Below are positions 48,514 to 57,176 of a DNA stretch of 64,000 nt, piece by piece (within the stretch, counting starts at the first letter, position 1; every line of letters begins with the position of its first letter). Source of the DNA: Roseimicrobium gellanilyticum (GTDB lineage Bacteria > Verrucomicrobiota > Verrucomicrobiia > Verrucomicrobiales > Verrucomicrobiaceae); the NCBI RefSeq assembly GCF_003315205.1, contig NZ_QNRR01000008.1, forward strand, positions 124,001 to 188,000, given 5' to 3'. Made by a program: the position numbers and the translations under genes. The notes beneath the pieces were generated by a model. It did no database searches. It saw only the letters and a program-made list of their open reading frames with translations, and was not told the origin of the DNA.

Positions 48514-48540
48514 GAGCAGGCAAGGCAAGATCCCGTGAGT

Positions 48541-49131
48541 CTACCGCATCGTCCTCGGGATGAACACCGCTTCCATGCCTGCGGCTTTCGCGGCTTCCAT
48601 GCCGCTGCGGCCGTCTTCGAAGACGAGGCAGTCTTCGGGCTTCACGCCCATTTGTTCGGCGGCGAGGAGGAACATGTCGGGGGCGGGCTTGCCACGCTTC
48701 ACATTCTCAGGAGTGATGATGATGGGGAAGAGATCGATGAGGCCGGTGTGAGTCAGGCACTCGCGCACGATGGGCGCTTCGCTGCCAGAGGCCACGGAGA
48801 TGGGGAACTTCCCGTGCACGGAAATGGCGAAGTCCGCGACGGGATTCACACGCTGGATTTCGCGGATGCGTTTGCGGAAGAGTTCCGCCTTCGTCTCCAC
48901 CACAGCGCGTGGGTCCACGTTCGTTTTGTGCAGGCCATTGAGCACCACGACGGTGTCGTATTCCGGCACGCCGGCGAAGTGGTAGAACTCATCCTCCGTG
49001 AAGGCGTAGGTCGCGCCGTTTCTTCTCAAGGCTTCCACCCAGCACACGTAGTGAATGGGCATGGAATCGACCAGAGTGCCATCGCAGTCAAAGATGTAGG
49101 CGGCGAAGGAGCGGTCGGGGAGGGGGAGCAT
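48541..49131 (-). CDS. HAD-superfamily hydrolase (beta-phosphoglucomutase/phosphatase-like)
   Basis: A 196-residue enzyme with all HAD motifs: D15-x-D17 (FDCDGTLVDSMP), the Ser motif SVASGSEAPIV, the Lys in VKRGKPAPD and the acidic pair in VFEDGRSGMEAAKAAG. A helical cap between residues 20 and 95 places it in subfamily I, like beta-phosphoglucomutase and phosphoglycolate phosphatase. The substrate is not certain. The start at 49131 directly follows a run of six octamers. The frame stays open through that run, encoding a Ser-Ile-Ile-Pro-Ser-Phe-His-His repeat that I do not believe is translated. Confidence 0.88.
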   Translation of the reverse strand: MLPLPDRSFAAYIFDCDGTLVDSMPIHYVCWVEALRRNGATYAFTEDEFYHFAGVPEYDTVVVLNGLHKTNVDPRAVVETKAELFRKRIREIQRVNPVADFAISVHGKFPISVASGSEAPIVRECLTHTGLIDLFPIIITPENVKRGKPAPDMFLLAAEQMGVKPEDCLVFEDGRSGMEAAKAAGMEAVFIPRTMR

Positions 49132-49139
49132 GGGAAAGG

Positions 49140-49187
49140 AATGATGGAATGATGGAATGATGGAATGATGGAATGATGGAATGATGG
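49140..49187. repeat. Octamer tandem repeat (AATGATGG x6)
   Basis: Six perfect copies of AATGATGG. The run ends 8 bases from the start codon of the HAD gene on the minus strand, in the place where a ribosome binding site would lie. Confidence 0.9.
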
Positions 49188-49255
49188 AAGAAAGTGCGGA
49201 GGGGCGTGGGGCGGGATGGGGAATTACGTGCGCATCTGCGATGTTTGCCACCGCG

Positions 49256-49585
49256 TCAGTGCAGCGTTTTGGGTTGTCCGACATGTGCGCCGAACCAAAG
49301 GCTGTAGCCATCCCTGGTTTCACGCCGGTAGTGAATGCAATCGTCCTCCTTGTCCACGATGCCAATCTGGGAAAGGGTGAGGGGGTACTGTTGATACTCC
49401 CGGCGGTAAGCTTCCAGTTGGGCCTGGATGGGCAGCGTGGCTTGCAGCAGGCGCTGCTGCTGCCTCCAGTCACTGGAGGCCATCAGCAGAGCCGCGATGC
49501 TCACGAAGAGGGGGAATGCGGCAGCACCCACGAACTGGCGCCAGCGTTGGCGCAGACTTCGTACTTTGGGTTCTGGTTTCCGCAT
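49256..49585 (-). CDS. Small membrane protein, hypothetical
   Basis: A 109-residue protein with one hydrophobic helix (about 20-37, AAAFPLFVSIAALLMAS) and a soluble part containing IQAQLEAYRREYQQYPLTLSQIG, reminiscent of type II secretion pseudopilin-like or similar one-TM proteins (E-x-Y-P). A pseudopilin role is not supported by the N-terminus. It is 14 bases downstream of the coiled-coil membrane protein gene, in the same direction, so they are likely cotranscribed. Confidence 0.6.
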   Translation of the reverse strand: MRKPEPKVRSLRQRWRQFVGAAAFPLFVSIAALLMASSDWRQQQRLLQATLPIQAQLEAYRREYQQYPLTLSQIGIVDKEDDCIHYRRETRDGYSLWFGAHVGQPKTLH

Positions 49586-49599
49586 TACTCTGCCTTGAC

Positions 49600-50127
49600 T
49601 TAGATGCCGTGATCGCTCGTCACGGCGCCGGAGCTCGATCCGTTCTTGGAGGTGGCGTGCGCGGTAGCTTCTGCGGGGAGGGCGGCGGTGGTGCTGCCAC
49701 CTACGAGTTTGCGGAAGATACGCTGGGGGAAGCTGTTGCCGCGCTCTTCGGTCTCGAGCTGGGTGAGCGCCTGGCTCTTGGCGATTTCCCAGGCGGGAGC
49801 GAAGCCGGGGGCATTGATGGTCATCTGCTTCTCGGCACGGGCGTAGATTTCCATTTCACGCTGCAGCTTGTTGTCGCTGCGGTCGTTCAAGCGGCTGATC
49901 TGCAGACGCATGCTTTCGTTTTCCTTGGAGATGCGTTCGCGCTCCCTGGTCATCTCCGAGAGCTGCTTGTGCTCCAAGTCCATCTTGTCGCTCAGCATTT
50001 TCTTGTACCGGCGGAATTCAGCCTTGGTCTTCCAGTGAGCGCGGAAGGAGGAGATGTAGAGCAGGAAACCGATGACAAAACCGAGAATGAGGGCCCAGAG
50101 ATGGATCCAGTCGAGATGGAGGTTCAT
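49600..50127 (-). CDS. Membrane-anchored coiled-coil protein
   Basis: A 175-residue protein. One hydrophobic helix (about 8-26, IHLWALILGFVIGFLLYIS) is followed by a long coiled coil (about 32-95, KMDLEHKQLSEMTRERERISKE) and a low-complexity tail. No family recognised. It is divergent from the ddl-fts cluster; the location is suggestive but does not show a division role. Confidence 0.65.
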   Translation of the reverse strand: MNLHLDWIHLWALILGFVIGFLLYISSFRAHWKTKAEFRRYKKMLSDKMDLEHKQLSEMTRERERISKENESMRLQISRLNDRSDNKLQREMEIYARAEKQMTINAPGFAPAWEIAKSQALTQLETEERGNSFPQRIFRKLVGGSTTAALPAEATAHATSKNGSSSGAVTSDHGI

Positions 50128-50322
50128 GAGAGGGTTAATGTACGCGGGGAGGTCTTAGTGACAAGGTGGAGTGCTTTTAGAAGGAATCGGCGGCGGTTAA
50201 TAGCTGTGAATAAAAATGCGACTCAAATTAGTTCAATTGTCTTGACCTTTAAGCTCTGAAACATACACTCGAAACCATAATTGCTCACAATAGTCGGCAG
50301 TTGCCCCACTGCTTTGGCCCCG

Positions 50323-51246
50323 ATGACTCTTAAAAACCACAAAATCGCAGTATTGAAAGGAGGCCCCGGCTCCGAGAGGGCGGTGTCTCTCAAGTCTGCG
50401 GAAAGTGTGACGGAGGCCTTGAAGAGTTTGGGCGCGGACGTCCTTGAGGTGGATGTGCTCACCACGGAGCTCCAGGTGCCGAAGGATGTGCTGATCGCGG
50501 TCAATATGATTCACGGTACGTTCGGTGAGGACGGCGGGATTCAGGAGGCCCTGGAAAAGCTCGGAGTGCCATACACGGGCGCCGGGGTGGAGACCAGCCG
50601 GGTGGCGTTCGACAAGGTGCTGAGCAAGCGGAAGTTTCTCGAAGCAGGTGTCCCCACGCCGCGCAGCCAGGTGCTGCGTCTCGACGGGGTGGATGAACTG
50701 GAACTGGCCCTGCCGGTGGTGGTGAAACCGCCTTGCGAGGGGTCCAGCGTGGGCGTGCACATCGTTCGTTCGAAGGACGAACTGGCTGCTGCGCTCGAAG
50801 ACGCGAAGAAGTACGGAGACGAGACTCTCGTCGAAGAGTACATCGAAGGCCGTGAGCTGACGGTGGGCGTGATTGGCGACCAGGTGCTGCCAGTCATCCA
50901 CATCGAGCCGGTGAGCGGCTTCTACGACATCAACAACAAGTACCCCTGGATGTCAGGTACGGGCAAGACGCTCTACCATTGCCCGGCGGATCTCGATGCA
51001 CGCGTGACGGCGCGTGTGCAGCAGGCAGCGCTGGAAGCCATGCGTGCCTTGGGTGTGGAAGTGTACGGCCGCGTGGATGTGATGCTGCGAAAGGATGGGG
51101 AGCCCTTCGTCCTGGAGATCAACACCATCCCCGGCATGACTGTGAGCAGCCTGCTGCCGAAGGCGGCGCGGGTGGCCGGCATGGAGTTTCCGCAACTGAT
51201 GGAGCGCATCATCGAGCTTTCACTCAAGGCCCGGGGGAAGGATTGA
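50323..51246 (+). CDS. ddl: D-alanine--D-alanine ligase
   Basis: A 307-residue ATP-grasp enzyme that makes the D-Ala-D-Ala dipeptide of peptidoglycan. Markers: VLKGGPGSERAVSLKSA at the N-terminus, HGTFGEDGGIQEALE, the PPCEGSSVGVHIV phosphate-binding loop, LVEEYIEGRELTVGVIG, and ending VLEINTIPGMTVSSLLPKAA. The ATG at 50323 is chosen; the frame is open 42 bases further to a TTG. It is the first gene of the ddl-ftsQ-ftsA-ftsZ run; ftsQ follows after 22 bases. Confidence 0.97.
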   Translation: MTLKNHKIAVLKGGPGSERAVSLKSAESVTEALKSLGADVLEVDVLTTELQVPKDVLIAVNMIHGTFGEDGGIQEALEKLGVPYTGAGVETSRVAFDKVLSKRKFLEAGVPTPRSQVLRLDGVDELELALPVVVKPPCEGSSVGVHIVRSKDELAAALEDAKKYGDETLVEEYIEGRELTVGVIGDQVLPVIHIEPVSGFYDINNKYPWMSGTGKTLYHCPADLDARVTARVQQAALEAMRALGVEVYGRVDVMLRKDGEPFVLEINTIPGMTVSSLLPKAARVAGMEFPQLMERIIELSLKARGKD

Positions 51247-51268
51247 CCTTTCACGCTTATGTGGAGAA

Positions 51269-52300
51269 ATGTTTTTTGACAAACTATTCCCGAAGAACAG
51301 AAAGCGCCGCCCCAATGCGACGCGGGGGAATTATGCGTTCCGCAGCCGGCGCAGCAGGGTGCATCATGTGCGCCTGGATGTGCACCGCCTGGAGATGAAT
51401 CCGGAGACGGACGCGACCCGCCGTGAGCAGCGTCGCAAGGCGATGCGCTGGGGTTTCAAGTTTGCGGTGGCAGCGCTGATGGCCATCGGCCTGTTCAGCG
51501 CAGGCCGCATTGTGGTGCGTGAGGCTTTCACGAACAACTCGCGCTTCCAGCTCCAGCACATCTCGGTGATGACGGAAGGGGAGCTTTCTCCTTCGCAGTT
51601 GATTACTGCCAGTGAACTGGAGACTGGCATGAACATGCTGGACATCGGCCTCGTGCAGGTGCGTGAGAAGCTGGAGGCCCTGCCCCAGGTGCGCCATGCG
51701 AAGGTGACGCGCGGCTATCCGGGACTCGTGTTCCTGGAGGTGGAGCAGCGCCGTCCCGTGGCGTGGCTGGAGTGCCCGGAGCAGCGTCTGGAGGCGAAGG
51801 TGGCTGGCTATGGCTGCCTGCTCGATGATGCCGGTGTGGTGCTGCCCAGTGATGAAGTGACCGAGTCCCGTCGCAAGCTGCCGGTCATCCGCGTGGCGAA
51901 GATGCAGCGGCTGAAGCCCGGACACGTCATTGAGGCACCTGAAGTGCTGCAGGCCCTGCAATTGCTGAAGGCGCATGAGGAAAGCGCGCTGGCCCACTCC
52001 ATGCGCATCCGCCGCGTGGATGCCTCACGCGGCTACTCGCTCTCGGCGCAGTACGATGCCCTTTTCACCGTGATCTTCCCGGCTGATGCATTTGAGCCGC
52101 AGATCCGACGTCTGGAGCGCGTGGTGAATGAAGCTGCCCAGCGCAAGTGGGAGCTCGCCACCGTGGACCTCCTCGTCGCAGACAATGTGCCTCTCACTCT
52201 CCGTGGAACTCCCGTCATGGCGGTGCCGGTGCCTGAGCCGGCGCCTGCCACGACTCCACGTCGCCCGACGGTTCGCCGCCAGCTCGCCCGCAACAACTGA
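51269..52300 (+). CDS. ftsQ: Cell division protein FtsQ
   Basis: A 343-residue bitopic membrane protein. A basic cytoplasmic N-terminus (about 1-64) precedes one transmembrane helix (about 68-86). The periplasmic part starts with a POTRA domain (FQLQHISVMTEGELSPSQLITASELETGMNML...VRHAKVTRGYPGLVFLEVEQRRPVAWL), as in FtsQ/DivIB. The C-terminal region is Pro/Ala-rich. It scaffolds FtsB and FtsL at the division site. The upstream sequence GTGGAG, 4 bases before the ATG, is one of the few ribosome-site candidates in this cluster. Confidence 0.93.
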   Translation: MFFDKLFPKNRKRRPNATRGNYAFRSRRSRVHHVRLDVHRLEMNPETDATRREQRRKAMRWGFKFAVAALMAIGLFSAGRIVVREAFTNNSRFQLQHISVMTEGELSPSQLITASELETGMNMLDIGLVQVREKLEALPQVRHAKVTRGYPGLVFLEVEQRRPVAWLECPEQRLEAKVAGYGCLLDDAGVVLPSDEVTESRRKLPVIRVAKMQRLKPGHVIEAPEVLQALQLLKAHEESALAHSMRIRRVDASRGYSLSAQYDALFTVIFPADAFEPQIRRLERVVNEAAQRKWELATVDLLVADNVPLTLRGTPVMAVPVPEPAPATTPRRPTVRRQLARNN

Positions 52301-52333
52301 CATTTTCACATCGCAACCCAACACCCGTATCCC

Positions 52334-53551
52334 ATGGCTCGTAGCAACATCTATGCAGGACTTGAGATTGGCACGTCGAAGATCTGTGTCGTGGTCGGCG
52401 AGGTGAAGAAGGACGGCGCGATCAAGATCCTCGGCGTGGGCCAGGCTCCCTCGCGTGGCATCCGCAAGGGGGAGATCGTGGACTTCGACATTGCGCAGAC
52501 GTGCCTCAATGACGCGCTGCTCCGTGCTGAGGATCGCAGTGACGTGATGATCCGCAATGTGTTCCTCGGAGTTTCCGGAGCGCACATTGAAAGCCTGAAC
52601 AACGGTGGTGTGTACCGCCTGCCGTCTGACCAGAGCACCATCACTGAGGATGACCTCGAAGACGTGCGCGAGATCGCGTGCAATGTCGACATCCCGCAGA
52701 ACCACGTCTTCCTCCACCGCATTGCACGCAAGTACGGTGTGGATGGGCAGGAGCAGGTGCGCTCGCTGATTGGCCGCCCCGCAGAACGCGTGGAGGCGGA
52801 GTTCCACATCATCCACGGCGTGCGCAGCCGTGTGCAGAATTCCATCCGCCTCGTGCGGCAGATTCCGCTGGAGGTGGAGGACGTGGTCTTCCTGCCGCTC
52901 GCAGCTTCTCAGGTCGCCCTGAACAAGGACGCGAAGCAGGGCGGGGCGCTGCTCATCGACTTCGGCGGCGGTACGGCGGACTACGTGCTCTACGTGGATG
53001 GCATGCTCACCGCCTCCGGTTGTGTGCCGCTCGGCGGGGACCACATCACGAATGACATCTCCATGTGCTTCCAGATCCCTCACGCGCGCTGCGAGCGCCT
53101 GAAGGTGGAGGAGGGCTCGGCCATTTTTGAGGGCGTGGACCCCAGCGAAATGCTGAAGGTGGACGATGAGAACGGCATGTACGTGGGCGAGATCGAGCGT
53201 GCCATGCTGAATGAAGTGATTCACCTCCGCACGCGCGAGATCCTCGAGCGTGTGCGTGAGCGGGTGGAAGAGCACCTGCCGAAGCTTGGCGCGGGCGTCT
53301 TCCTGACCGGGGGCGTCAGCCTCATGCGCGGCATCGATGTGGTGGCGCGTGATGTCTTCGGGGTGCGCGTGACCCGCACGGGGTCTTCCCCGCAGGGTGG
53401 CGCCACCGCCACCTATGAAAATCCCTGCTACTCGGGCCCGATTGGCCTCATCCGTTACGCCCAGTTGATGGATTCTGAAAAACCCTGGCTGTCGCCCTTC
53501 GCCAAGCTTGGCCGGCGCATGGTCGAAATGTTCAGCTCCTGGACCATGTAG
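52334..53551 (+). CDS. ftsA: Cell division protein FtsA
   Basis: A 405-residue actin-fold protein. It opens with IYAGLEIGTSKICVVVGEV (phosphate-1) and contains VFLGVSGAHIESLNNGGVYRL, LIDFGGGTADYVLYVDG (phosphate-2) and FLTGGVSLMRGIDVVARDVFG (adenosine). A short C-terminal amphipathic helix (LGRRMVEMFSSW) should bind the membrane. FtsA tethers FtsZ to the membrane and recruits later division proteins. It lies between ftsQ (33-base gap) and ftsZ (150 bases). Confidence 0.95.
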   Translation: MARSNIYAGLEIGTSKICVVVGEVKKDGAIKILGVGQAPSRGIRKGEIVDFDIAQTCLNDALLRAEDRSDVMIRNVFLGVSGAHIESLNNGGVYRLPSDQSTITEDDLEDVREIACNVDIPQNHVFLHRIARKYGVDGQEQVRSLIGRPAERVEAEFHIIHGVRSRVQNSIRLVRQIPLEVEDVVFLPLAASQVALNKDAKQGGALLIDFGGGTADYVLYVDGMLTASGCVPLGGDHITNDISMCFQIPHARCERLKVEEGSAIFEGVDPSEMLKVDDENGMYVGEIERAMLNEVIHLRTREILERVRERVEEHLPKLGAGVFLTGGVSLMRGIDVVARDVFGVRVTRTGSSPQGGATATYENPCYSGPIGLIRYAQLMDSEKPWLSPFAKLGRRMVEMFSSWTM

Positions 53552-53701
53552 CCCGCCCCTGAGCGCTGCACTCTGCCCGGAAGTTGAACGACGCGACAGC
53601 CAAACTTTGACCGGCCCCAGATTCACTCTGGTGCTTTGCCCGTTTTTGAGTTACACACCCTTAGCCAGCAACCAACCGCACACCCTCAACCAACCAGGCT
53701 T

Positions 53702-55966
53702 ATGGTAGAATTCCAACGCAACCAGGATCGCGAACCCTCGGCGACATCATCACTCAAGATCTGCGTCGTGGGCATCGGCGGTGGCGGTCTGAATGTGCTG
53801 GACCGCATCTGTCTGGATCGCCTCATGGAAGTGAGCCTCGTTTCCATGCACACGGATGTGCGGGTGCTCGGCCATGCCATGGCGCCGCTGAAGATTCAGC
53901 TTGGCGCGGAGATGATGCGCGGTATTGGCTGCGGCGGTGACCCCGAGCTGGGCCGCGAGGCTGCGGACGCGTCTTCCGACCAGATTCGCCTGGCCCTGCA
54001 GGGGCATGACATGGTTTTCATCTGCGCCGGCCTGGGTGGGGGTACGGGCTCGGGTGCAGCTCCGGTGGTTGCGCAGATTGCACGGGATTTGGGTGCCATG
54101 GTGTTTGTGTTCGCCACCATGCCCTTCTCATTTGAAGGCCGCCGCCGCCTCACGCAGGCGGAGATGGCACTGGAGGAACTGCAGGGCAGCGCTGACGCAG
54201 TCATCCTTTTCGAAAACAACCGCATGGGCGAGCTGGTGCTGCCCAAGGAAGGCATCCAGAAGGCGTTCAGCCAGGCGGATCAGCTCATCGGTCACAGTGT
54301 GCGGGCCATCTCCACGATGGTCACGCAGCCCGGCGTGGTGCGCATGGGTCTTGCCGACCTCATGACCGCCCTGCGCAGCCCGAACGCGCGCTGCCTCTTC
54401 GGCTTCGGCGAAGCCCGCGGCACCAACCGGGTGCAGGAATCCCTCAAGCGCGCACTCAAGAGCCCGCTGGTGAACCAGGGCCAGCTTCTGCAGAACGCCC
54501 GCAACCTGCTGGTGCACATTGCCGGTGGTGAGAGCCTGACGCTTGCCGAAGTGGAAGCGCTCATGAAGCAGCTCGGCAAGTATGTGCCGGAGGAAACGCA
54601 GATCATGTTCGGCCTCGCCGTGGATGCGAAGCTGGGAGACATGATGACGGTCACCCTCATCAGCTCGCTCACCGCGCAGCAGATGTCCTTGGAGCCCTCG
54701 GCGGATGCAGTGGTGGAGCCGCGCATCACGAGCCGGCCGCAACCAGCTCCGAAGGCCCCGGTTGAGAAGGCTCCGGCCTACTCGGGCAATGGCCTGCAGC
54801 TTCATGCTCCCGTGGGAATGGAAGAACCTGAGCCGGCACCGCTGCCTGCACCTGTACCGGTTGCCGTGGCAGCTCCTGTTGCTGCGCCAGCCCCGGCTCC
54901 CGTGGCTCCTGCTCCTGCCCCCGTTGCCAAGGTGAAGGATCCGCTTCCCGTGGAGCTTTTTGCTGAGTTTCATGAGCAGCCTGTCGCGTTGGCACCTGCG
55001 CCCGCGCCCGCTCCCGCTCCAGTTCCCGTGCAGCCCGCACCGCAGCCTGTTCGTCAGGCTCCGATAGTGTCCGTGCCTGTGCAGATGCAGGAGGTGCCGC
55101 TGTTTGAGGAGCCCGTACAGGCCGCTCCTTCGGCGCCGCTGATGATGGAGGCTCCGCAACCGCTTCCGGTGCCTCCGCCTGTAGTGCAGGAGCTGCCGCC
55201 TGTCCGTACCACCATCGCGCAGACCCCGGCTCCCGTGTACGCTCCTGAGCCCGCTCCGGCGGTGCAGGCTTATGCGGCACCCGCTCCAATCGCCGCTCCC
55301 GTGGTTGCTGAAGCCCCTGTGCAAGCCCCCGCTCCGGCTCCAGTCGCTGCGCCGGAACCTGCGCCCGCGCCAGCACCTGTGGCACAGGTGCCGCAGCCCG
55401 AGCCCGAGCCCGTGCGCGCTGAGGCTCCGGTGCACGAAACCGTCGAGCACGAAGCTCCAGTGGTGAAGGAGCAGTCCATCAAGGCCACCAGCATCCTGGT
55501 GCAGTCCAAGCCGCGTGATGAGGAAGAGGTCAAGCCGCTCGTGAAGCAGTCCATCTTCTCCATGGTGGAGGACGAGGAAGAGGAAGAAGAGGAGGACGAA
55601 GACGAGGAATTCGTCGACGAGATGGAAGAGGATGAGGTGGAGGAAGAAGAGGAGGAAGTGCAGAGCTCCGCTCCCGTGGAAGCGCGCTCTCCGGAGGCCG
55701 CCGCTTCTCACTGGGCGGACAAGTACATCCAACCCAAGCCGCACGCCGGCGCACAGCCGAGCGTCGAGCCCCGCCGCGAACCCCAGCGTACGCTGCAAAC
55801 CACGGCGTCCGCTCCTGCGAAGAAGGTTATCGAAGCGAAGCAGCCCTCCCTGAATCTCCAGCAGGATGAAGTGGCTCGCTTCAAGGGCACGGACAAGACC
55901 ATCGTGGATGGCGATGACCTCGACATCCCCACCTGGATGCGCATGCGCGGCAAGGTGAAGCGGTAG
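53702..55966 (+). CDS. ftsZ: Cell division protein FtsZ, with long Pro/Ala-rich and acidic C-terminal tail
   Basis: A 754-residue tubulin homologue, about twice the usual length. Residues 18-330 form the GTPase, with T1 GIGGGGLN (24-31) and T4 GGGTGSGAAP (112-121). In the T7 synergy loop the E. coli NVDFAD hexapeptide is RMGLAD (214-219), so the first catalytic Asp position is G216 and the second, D219, is kept. Residues about 340-640 are low complexity, mostly Pro, Ala, Val and Glu, with a strongly acidic run near 620-660. The extreme C-terminus LDIPTWMRMRGKVKR is the conserved peptide that binds FtsA and others. It is still FtsZ, not a bacterial tubulin. The ATG at 53702 (MVEFQRN) is preferred over an in-frame codon at 53636. 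Confidence 0.95.
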   Translation: MVEFQRNQDREPSATSSLKICVVGIGGGGLNVLDRICLDRLMEVSLVSMHTDVRVLGHAMAPLKIQLGAEMMRGIGCGGDPELGREAADASSDQIRLALQGHDMVFICAGLGGGTGSGAAPVVAQIARDLGAMVFVFATMPFSFEGRRRLTQAEMALEELQGSADAVILFENNRMGELVLPKEGIQKAFSQADQLIGHSVRAISTMVTQPGVVRMGLADLMTALRSPNARCLFGFGEARGTNRVQESLKRALKSPLVNQGQLLQNARNLLVHIAGGESLTLAEVEALMKQLGKYVPEETQIMFGLAVDAKLGDMMTVTLISSLTAQQMSLEPSADAVVEPRITSRPQPAPKAPVEKAPAYSGNGLQLHAPVGMEEPEPAPLPAPVPVAVAAPVAAPAPAPVAPAPAPVAKVKDPLPVELFAEFHEQPVALAPAPAPAPAPVPVQPAPQPVRQAPIVSVPVQMQEVPLFEEPVQAAPSAPLMMEAPQPLPVPPPVVQELPPVRTTIAQTPAPVYAPEPAPAVQAYAAPAPIAAPVVAEAPVQAPAPAPVAAPEPAPAPAPVAQVPQPEPEPVRAEAPVHETVEHEAPVVKEQSIKATSILVQSKPRDEEEVKPLVKQSIFSMVEDEEEEEEEDEDEEFVDEMEEDEVEEEEEEVQSSAPVEARSPEAAASHWADKYIQPKPHAGAQPSVEPRREPQRTLQTTASAPAKKVIEAKQPSLNLQQDEVARFKGTDKTIVDGDDLDIPTWMRMRGKVKR

Positions 55967-56001
55967 CAGGTGTCGCCATCAGTTCGTTTTTAGTAACACA
56001 T

Positions 56002-56038
56002 CGGGGATGCTGGCAGACGCTGGCGTCCCCGCTTGTTT
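56002..56038 (+). terminator. Probable terminator of ftsZ
   Basis: Stem CGGGGATGC / GCGTCCCCG (one T-G pair) with a loop of about 12 bases, then CTTGTTTTG. Confidence 0.65.
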
Positions 56039-56136
56039 TGAGTGGTGTCACTCAGGTTATTGGCCGTGGATGAGAACATCAGTAGAGGTGTGGGAGGGTT
56101 GGGAAATGGCTGTTGGGTGTGGCGGGTTGCATTGGT

Positions 56137-56180
56137 TTCAACGCAGAGACACAGAGACGCAGAGGAACTTCGGAGACTGA
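56137..56180 (+). repeat. 44-base dispersed repeat, copy 4
   Basis: Begins TTCAACGCAGAGACAC and ends GGAACTTCGGAGACTGA. Confidence 0.85.
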
Positions 56181-56276
56181 AGTGATGGTGAGTGGTGCAC
56201 CGTATCGTTGTGCGCGGCTTTGGGTGTTGGTCGCATCCTTTTGACATCGCGCCCTCCCCGTGTTGCTTCCACTCGC

Positions 56277-57125
56277 ATGGTTGAGTCCACCCAGTCCATC
56301 TCCACGGATGATGTCGCGCGGCACTATGATCAGCTTGATCGGTTCTACCGGGAGATCTGGGGTGAGCATGTGCACCACGGCGTTTGGGAGACGGGAAAGG
56401 AATCGCCAGAGCAGGCGGTACGACGGCTGGTGGATCTGGTGGCGGAGCGGGCGCAACTGACCCCCGGCATGGAGGTGCTGGATGTGGGCTGTGGCTATGG
56501 CGGTACCTCGCGCATCCTGGCGCGTGAGCATGGCGTGCACGTCATCGGGTTGACTGTGTCACCGGCTCAGGCGCGGTATGCGGAGTCCGTGACAGAGCCT
56601 CCGGGGAATCCCCAATACCTGCTGGAGGACTGGATGGAGAACCAGCGCGAGCCCAGCCATTACGATGCCATGGTGGCGATTGAGAGCACCGAGCACATGC
56701 AGGACAAGGTGCGTGTCTTCACTGAGGCCGCCCGGGTGCTGAAGCCGGGGGGCAGACTCGTGGTGTGTGCGTGGCTGTCCGGCGGAAACCTGAAACCGTG
56801 GGAGCATCGCCATCTTATCGAGCCGGTGTGTCGGGAGGGACGTCTGCCCGCCATGGGCACGGAAGGCGAATACATGGGGTGGATGCAAAATGCAGGATTC
56901 GAGGTGACGGGTGCTTTGGACGTTTCCGAAAAGGTGGCCCGCACCTGGCCCATCTGTGCCTGGCGCATGCTGGTGGGGCTGGTCCGGAAGCCGGGGTACC
57001 TGCGGTTCCTGCTGGACCCGAAGAATGACAACCGCATCTTTGCCCTCACCATGCTGCGCATCTGGGTGGCCTACCGTCGTGGCGCCATGCGGTATGTTGT
57101 TTTCTCATCTGTGAAGAAAACCTGA
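56277..57125 (+). CDS. SAM-dependent methyltransferase (tocopherol/cycloproprane-synthase-like)
   Basis: A 282-residue class I methyltransferase. The start segment DVARHYDQLDRFYREIWGEHVHHGVW is the conserved opening of the gamma-tocopherol methyltransferase/MPBQ-like group. The SAM-binding motif VLDVGCGYGG is near residue 63, followed by GLTVSPAQARYAE and AIESTEHMQDK. The C-terminal 80 residues are hydrophobic and may associate with a membrane. Likely acceptor: a quinone, tocopherol-like or other small isoprenoid phenol, but the substrate is not proved. The start at 56277 is chosen (MVESTQS). The AI-2E permease gene follows after 51 bases. Confidence 0.82.
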   Translation: MVESTQSISTDDVARHYDQLDRFYREIWGEHVHHGVWETGKESPEQAVRRLVDLVAERAQLTPGMEVLDVGCGYGGTSRILAREHGVHVIGLTVSPAQARYAESVTEPPGNPQYLLEDWMENQREPSHYDAMVAIESTEHMQDKVRVFTEAARVLKPGGRLVVCAWLSGGNLKPWEHRHLIEPVCREGRLPAMGTEGEYMGWMQNAGFEVTGALDVSEKVARTWPICAWRMLVGLVRKPGYLRFLLDPKNDNRIFALTMLRIWVAYRRGAMRYVVFSSVKKT

Positions 57126-57176
57126 GTAGAATGCTGGCTTTCGGGGTCTGAGAGACGTAATGTTCCGCATACCCCC

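Larger units (their letters stand above)
55967..56276. other. Intergenic region after ftsZ with terminator and repeat copy 4
   Basis: A 310-base gap. It holds the ftsZ terminator (56002-56038) and the dispersed repeat (56137-56180). The remainder shows no feature. Confidence 0.6.

Noticed and set aside
49140-49187. Possible CRISPR or coding repeat
   Set aside because: Units are 8 bases with no spacers, so it is a simple tandem repeat; the peptide repeat it could encode is not family-like.
54128-55798. A 556-codon frame antisense to ftsZ
   Set aside because: It mirrors the low-complexity tail of FtsZ, giving Arg/His/Leu/Gly runs only.
53702-55966. Bacterial tubulin (BtubA/B) as found in Prosthecobacter
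   Set aside because: Genomic order, the FtsZ-type C-terminal peptide and FtsZ-like motifs support FtsZ.
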